Shown here piece after piece: positions 20,959 to 24,295 of a stretch of DNA of 24,295 bases; the stretch's first letter is position 1; each line of letters begins with the position of its first letter. The notes under the pieces are model-generated. The model searched no databases. It was not told the origin of the DNA and saw only the letters and a list, made by a program, of their open reading frames with translations. This DNA is from a virus. The position numbers and the translations under genes were made by a program. The stretch covers positions 1 through 24,295 of IMG/VR virus record IMGVR_UViG_3300033993_002409; one strand, 5' to 3'.

Positions 20959-23900
20959 GTGGGCGCACTCGCAGATTTAGTCCGAAAGCGCATGGCCGAT
21001 GCGCAGCAGGCCGCCGACCAGGCCGCCATCGCCCGCGCAGCAGATGCAAGACGGGCGGCTATGGCTGGAGAGGCTGCAGATGCGCCGATCCCTCCTCGCC
21101 GCACCCCGTCCACTGGCAATCCGCTTCTCGAGGCCCTTGAAGTAACAGAGGTTCAGGCTCCGTCAGCCGGCGGCCCTGACCCCGCAGAGCTTGCTCGCCT
21201 CAGCCAGTCGCAGTTCTCGCCTATCACGGGAGCCGGAGGTGCGTTCCAGCAGATTCCTTACCAGCTGGACCCTGACGTCAGGCAGGAGATTCTGACTCGC
21301 TCCGCTGTAGATGCAGACGGCAACCCCGTCATGGCCGAAACCGGAACCCGGCCCACCCGCCTGGTGAAGCGGCGCAGTCGCGGCGAAGGAGGCTCGGACG
21401 CAGAGCGCATGTGGCTCACTCCTATCGGAGACGGCCGCTTCCAGATCTCTTCGGAAGGCGGTACCACTCTTGATACAGTCGCCACCGAAGACCAGGTCCG
21501 CGATCTGGTTCGGGTCGGTGGCTGGGAGTGGGACTCCGGACCGAAGATCGACGTCGCTGCGCCTCTACCTGACCCGCAGATGGTTGGGCGTGCGCTCGTT
21601 GAGTATTCAAAAGAAGCTGGCGCGGTCGGCAATCTGGCGCGTGCTGTGGCAGACCTGGAGGTCTTGCGTAAGGCGGACCCGCAGCTGTACGAGCAAGCCA
21701 TCGGCGTTGCGGGCGGTGGCACGGTAGACGAAGCCACTCCCGTAAATGTTCAGTCCGGGCTCAAGCTGGCCCAAGATGCCGCTCGCGCAACAGCCGTAGC
21801 TTCCGACCAGCCTGCTGGGGCCGCCCGAGTAGGTATCGGCGAGGCGGACATCCCGACCACCGCAGATCCCAGAAGCGCCGACCTGGCTGCCCGCGTTGCG
21901 GCCGCCAGGTCAGGAGCGTCTCCGCTTGGCGTGCGCCTGCCCACGAATGACCTGAGCACGCAGATCCAGGTAGGAGCCGGACAGGCACCAGTGGCGAATG
22001 CTGTGCAGGGCGGCAGCGAGCTTGTGCGCCCGCAAGAGTTCCCGCCCGAAGCATGGGGTAGCACTCCAAACGAACTGCCCGGCGGGGAGCCTGGTCGCGG
22101 AACTTACCAGCCGATTGTCAGGTACTCACTGCCGGAGGGCGAGCTTGGCCCAGAAGTTCCCATCGGAGTCAGCGGACAAGACGTCGGCGTTCTTGGCGGA
22201 CGCAGGCGCTCCAGCTCTATGGACGTTGGTGCGCAGGGCGAAGCCTTCGTTGTTCCGCAGGATGTGCCATCTGGCCCGCTCGAGCCTATGCCTGGCCCTC
22301 AGCCCATGCGGCCAGATTTCACAGTCGCCCCAGACGGCACCGTCTTTCCGACGATGGACGCCCGCTCTTCGTCTGTGCTTGACGACCTGCTTCCGAGCGA
22401 GTCGCCAGCCATGCAAGGCAGCATGGCTTTCCAGATCAATCCGGGAAGCTGGGCGTCCGATATGTTCGGCGGGCGGCGTGACGATCTCGCTGATCTGATC
22501 CGTTCCGCTCAGGGCATTGATCCGTTTATGGTCAGCACTGCCGATATGCCGGTGCAGTCTGCGTCTGATTTCATTTCGTCTCTGCCGCCTGATGTTCGCG
22601 CTGAATGGGGCCGTTCGGGAATGCCGCGAATGGGCGGAGCAGACACGGTACAGATGAACGCTACGCTGCGTCCAAGCGCAGTGCGCGATGCCGCTGGCCC
22701 GACTTATTCAGCAGATGGCCTTCCTACCGGCGGCGGAAACGCCACCATTCCGAGATTCATCACAGACGCGGAGCTGGAGCAGGCGTTCACCCGCCAGCAG
22801 CCAGTTCCCGGCGAGAGGTTTATCACCAACAACCAGCCGAGATTCTCGCCAGAGAACATCGCGGAGGTGGAGCGCCGCGTTGAGGAGCTGGTAGAGCTCC
22901 GGCAAGCCCTTGAAGCACGGGCCAACTTCGCAGAGCAGGCCGCCCAGCAGGGCCGCATGACGATCGAGGAGCTCAACCGGACCCGCACGGAGGTGATGAA
23001 CCAGATCGGCAACCTGAACCAGGAATACGACCAGCTGGTGAATAAGGTGACGCTCAGGCAGCAGCTGCGCAGCACTCGCCCCGAGCGCATGGCCGCCGAA
23101 GACGCAGCCCGCAAGCAGCGGAACGTGATGGACGATCGGTCCACCGAAATGCGATACGCCGCCTCCAACGTGCAGTCCGAGATCAACCGCCTGGAGGGAC
23201 GGCTCGACGAGGAGGGCCTGACATACGGCGAGCTGGATCAAGACGCACTTCGTCGCCAGGCCGGCCAGGATGTCGCTGAGCGGGGCCTGCAACAGCAGAC
23301 CGACGTCGCAGATATCAATCAGGCGCTCTCTCAGGGCAGCGGCTCGCCAGACGACTTGTCGGCTGACGAACTTGGTCAAATCGCCGACGACGTTCTTCAG
23401 CCCAAGCGCGACCCGAACGCTCGGGGCCGCAGCGAAGACACTGGCGTAACCTACTCTCGCCCCGCCGCGTTTGGCAGGTACGACTCCAGGACTCCAGACG
23501 GCCGGCCGAGCGAGGAGTTCCTGCGCGAGGTCGCCGAGAGGCAGCGAGAGATCGACGCTCTTATGCCCACAGACTCCGCACTTCTTTCAGAGAAGGAGCG
23601 GATTGCCATCGCAAAGAAGCAGGCGAAGTTGCAGAAGCAGCTCAATAAGGAGATGGCGCAGTGGTCGGGCGACGCGCAGGGCAGCGCTGGAGTCAACCTG
23701 CCGACGGTGAATTCTCGCAAGACTGCGGGCGCAGCGCAGGCAGCTATGGTCGACAAGCTTCTGACGGGTTCGCCCGAAGAGCGCATGCAGGCACTCAACG
23801 ATCTGTTCTCGTCGAAGGTGCGTGGAGAGTACACGGCCTTCAAGGATCCAGACACTGGCGACATCACAGCGCCAAAGCCTGGCGAGGCCATGCCGGACGC

Positions 23901-24295
23901 TGGCACCGAGATGATCCGCGACATGGACGAGGCGAACCAGCGCTGGGATACGCGCCTGCAGAAGTACGTCGGCACTGGCGAATGGCGGCCGTTCGATGCG
24001 GCGCGTGACGCTGGCCGCGAAGACGAGATTCGGCTGCAGAACTTCCAGCCTGTGCCGGTGAAGGTGCGGTCAAGCGAGGGGGCCTTCGACAACATCCAGA
24101 AGATGGCTGCGGATCCGCGAATCGGCTCTGTCGAAAACCTGATGTACCAGGTCCTGCGGCTGAACGCTGACGCATCTCGCAACATGGCTCCCGACGCCCT
24201 GCTGGGTGCGGCACAGCGACTGGCAGCCGACGTCGAGCGCGTGGCACCACGACCGGTATCGGCCGATGCTGGCGCGCGGGTCGGTACGCCGAGCT
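20959..24295 (+). CDS. Very large coiled-coil-rich protein, candidate internal virion/DNA-ejection protein (partial, runs off window)
   Basis: A frame opening at GTG 20959 stays open for 1112 codons to the end of the window, so the C-terminus is missing. AGGAAGG near 20940 lies rather far upstream, so an internal start such as the ATG at 20992 is also possible. Residues 1-45 are an Ala/Arg/Gln helix. Much of the first 600 residues is Gly/Pro/Ala-rich and low in predicted structure. Residues about 633-760 and 850-905 are heptad-like charged helices ('VERRVEELVELRQALEARAN', 'KERIAIAKKQAKLQKQLNKE'). No transglycosylase, protease or other enzyme motif is visible in the portion present. Size, helicity and the preceding small proteins fit the large internal proteins of podoviruses (T7 gp15/gp16, P22 gp16), but this is inference. 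Confidence 0.8.
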   Translation, partial: MGALADLVRKRMADAQQAADQAAIARAADARRAAMAGEAADAPIPPRRTPSTGNPLLEALEVTEVQAPSAGGPDPAELARLSQSQFSPITGAGGAFQQIPYQLDPDVRQEILTRSAVDADGNPVMAETGTRPTRLVKRRSRGEGGSDAERMWLTPIGDGRFQISSEGGTTLDTVATEDQVRDLVRVGGWEWDSGPKIDVAAPLPDPQMVGRALVEYSKEAGAVGNLARAVADLEVLRKADPQLYEQAIGVAGGGTVDEATPVNVQSGLKLAQDAARATAVASDQPAGAARVGIGEADIPTTADPRSADLAARVAAARSGASPLGVRLPTNDLSTQIQVGAGQAPVANAVQGGSELVRPQEFPPEAWGSTPNELPGGEPGRGTYQPIVRYSLPEGELGPEVPIGVSGQDVGVLGGRRRSSSMDVGAQGEAFVVPQDVPSGPLEPMPGPQPMRPDFTVAPDGTVFPTMDARSSSVLDDLLPSESPAMQGSMAFQINPGSWASDMFGGRRDDLADLIRSAQGIDPFMVSTADMPVQSASDFISSLPPDVRAEWGRSGMPRMGGADTVQMNATLRPSAVRDAAGPTYSADGLPTGGGNATIPRFITDAELEQAFTRQQPVPGERFITNNQPRFSPENIAEVERRVEELVELRQALEARANFAEQAAQQGRMTIEELNRTRTEVMNQIGNLNQEYDQLVNKVTLRQQLRSTRPERMAAEDAARKQRNVMDDRSTEMRYAASNVQSEINRLEGRLDEEGLTYGELDQDALRRQAGQDVAERGLQQQTDVADINQALSQGSGSPDDLSADELGQIADDVLQPKRDPNARGRSEDTGVTYSRPAAFGRYDSRTPDGRPSEEFLREVAERQREIDALMPTDSALLSEKERIAIAKKQAKLQKQLNKEMAQWSGDAQGSAGVNLPTVNSRKTAGAAQAAMVDKLLTGSPEERMQALNDLFSSKVRGEYTAFKDPDTGDITAPKPGEAMPDAGTEMIRDMDEANQRWDTRLQKYVGTGEWRPFDAARDAGREDEIRLQNFQPVPVKVRSSEGAFDNIQKMAADPRIGSVENLMYQVLRLNADASRNMAPDALLGAAQRLAADVERVAPRPVSADAGARVGTPS

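Noticed and set aside
1-24295. CRISPR arrays, tRNAs, insertion sequences, integrase or attachment sites
   Set aside because: I looked for regular spaced repeats, cloverleaf-like segments, transposase or recombinase motifs and flanking direct repeats and saw none; genes fill almost all the sequence.

Overview
The window is a stretch of the virion-structure and packaging region of a tailed double-stranded DNA bacteriophage (Caudoviricetes) or of a prophage. Every gene I can support lies on the + strand. The genes are tightly packed, with ATGA, GTGA and TAATG junctions, and base composition is GC-rich with mostly G or C in third codon positions. Large terminase and portal are recognisable. A T7-like pair of tail genes (a gp11-like adaptor and a gp12-like nozzle) suggests podovirus-type morphology. 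There are no replication, lysis, integration or tRNA genes here. The host cannot be read from the sequence. The Cys-rich protein and its C-x-C neighbour remind me of phage-like loci in Planctomycetota, but that is a weak memory-based inference.

Layout. 1-36 is the tail end of an upstream gene, possibly the major capsid protein. 63-647 is a capsid decoration-like protein, followed by a strong intrinsic terminator (673-717) and a candidate extended -10 promoter placed so close to the next ATG that the message would be nearly leaderless. 737-3255 carries a zinc-ribbon protein (candidate small terminase), the large terminase, which overlaps it by 185 nt, and a small unknown protein. 3242-6146 carries the portal and two small unknown proteins.

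6150-11591 is the host-recognition module. It starts with a 1422-residue fibre with an Mtd-type N-terminus, eight Ig-like domains (one interrupted by about 240 residues) and a C-terminal Asp-box beta-propeller. A second gene in the same frame appears to continue the propeller and adds two fibronectin type III domains. 11601-16041 is the tail tube and nozzle (adaptor plus a nozzle split over two genes). 16041-18996 holds an unknown protein, a 598-residue protein with about 75 cysteines, and a small protein with a C-x-C motif.

19035-24295 holds five small, polar, mostly Gln/Ala-rich or acidic proteins and then a very large coiled-coil-rich protein running off the window. By context these are candidates for internal virion or DNA-ejection proteins.

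Together the genes describe head completion and packaging, then the tail and its receptor-binding apparatus, then the internal injection proteins. The most unusual items are the Cys-rich protein with its 42-nt tandem repeat, the beta-propeller split across two same-frame genes, the domain nested inside an Ig fold, and the two-gene nozzle. No stretch longer than 300 bases lacks a gene.
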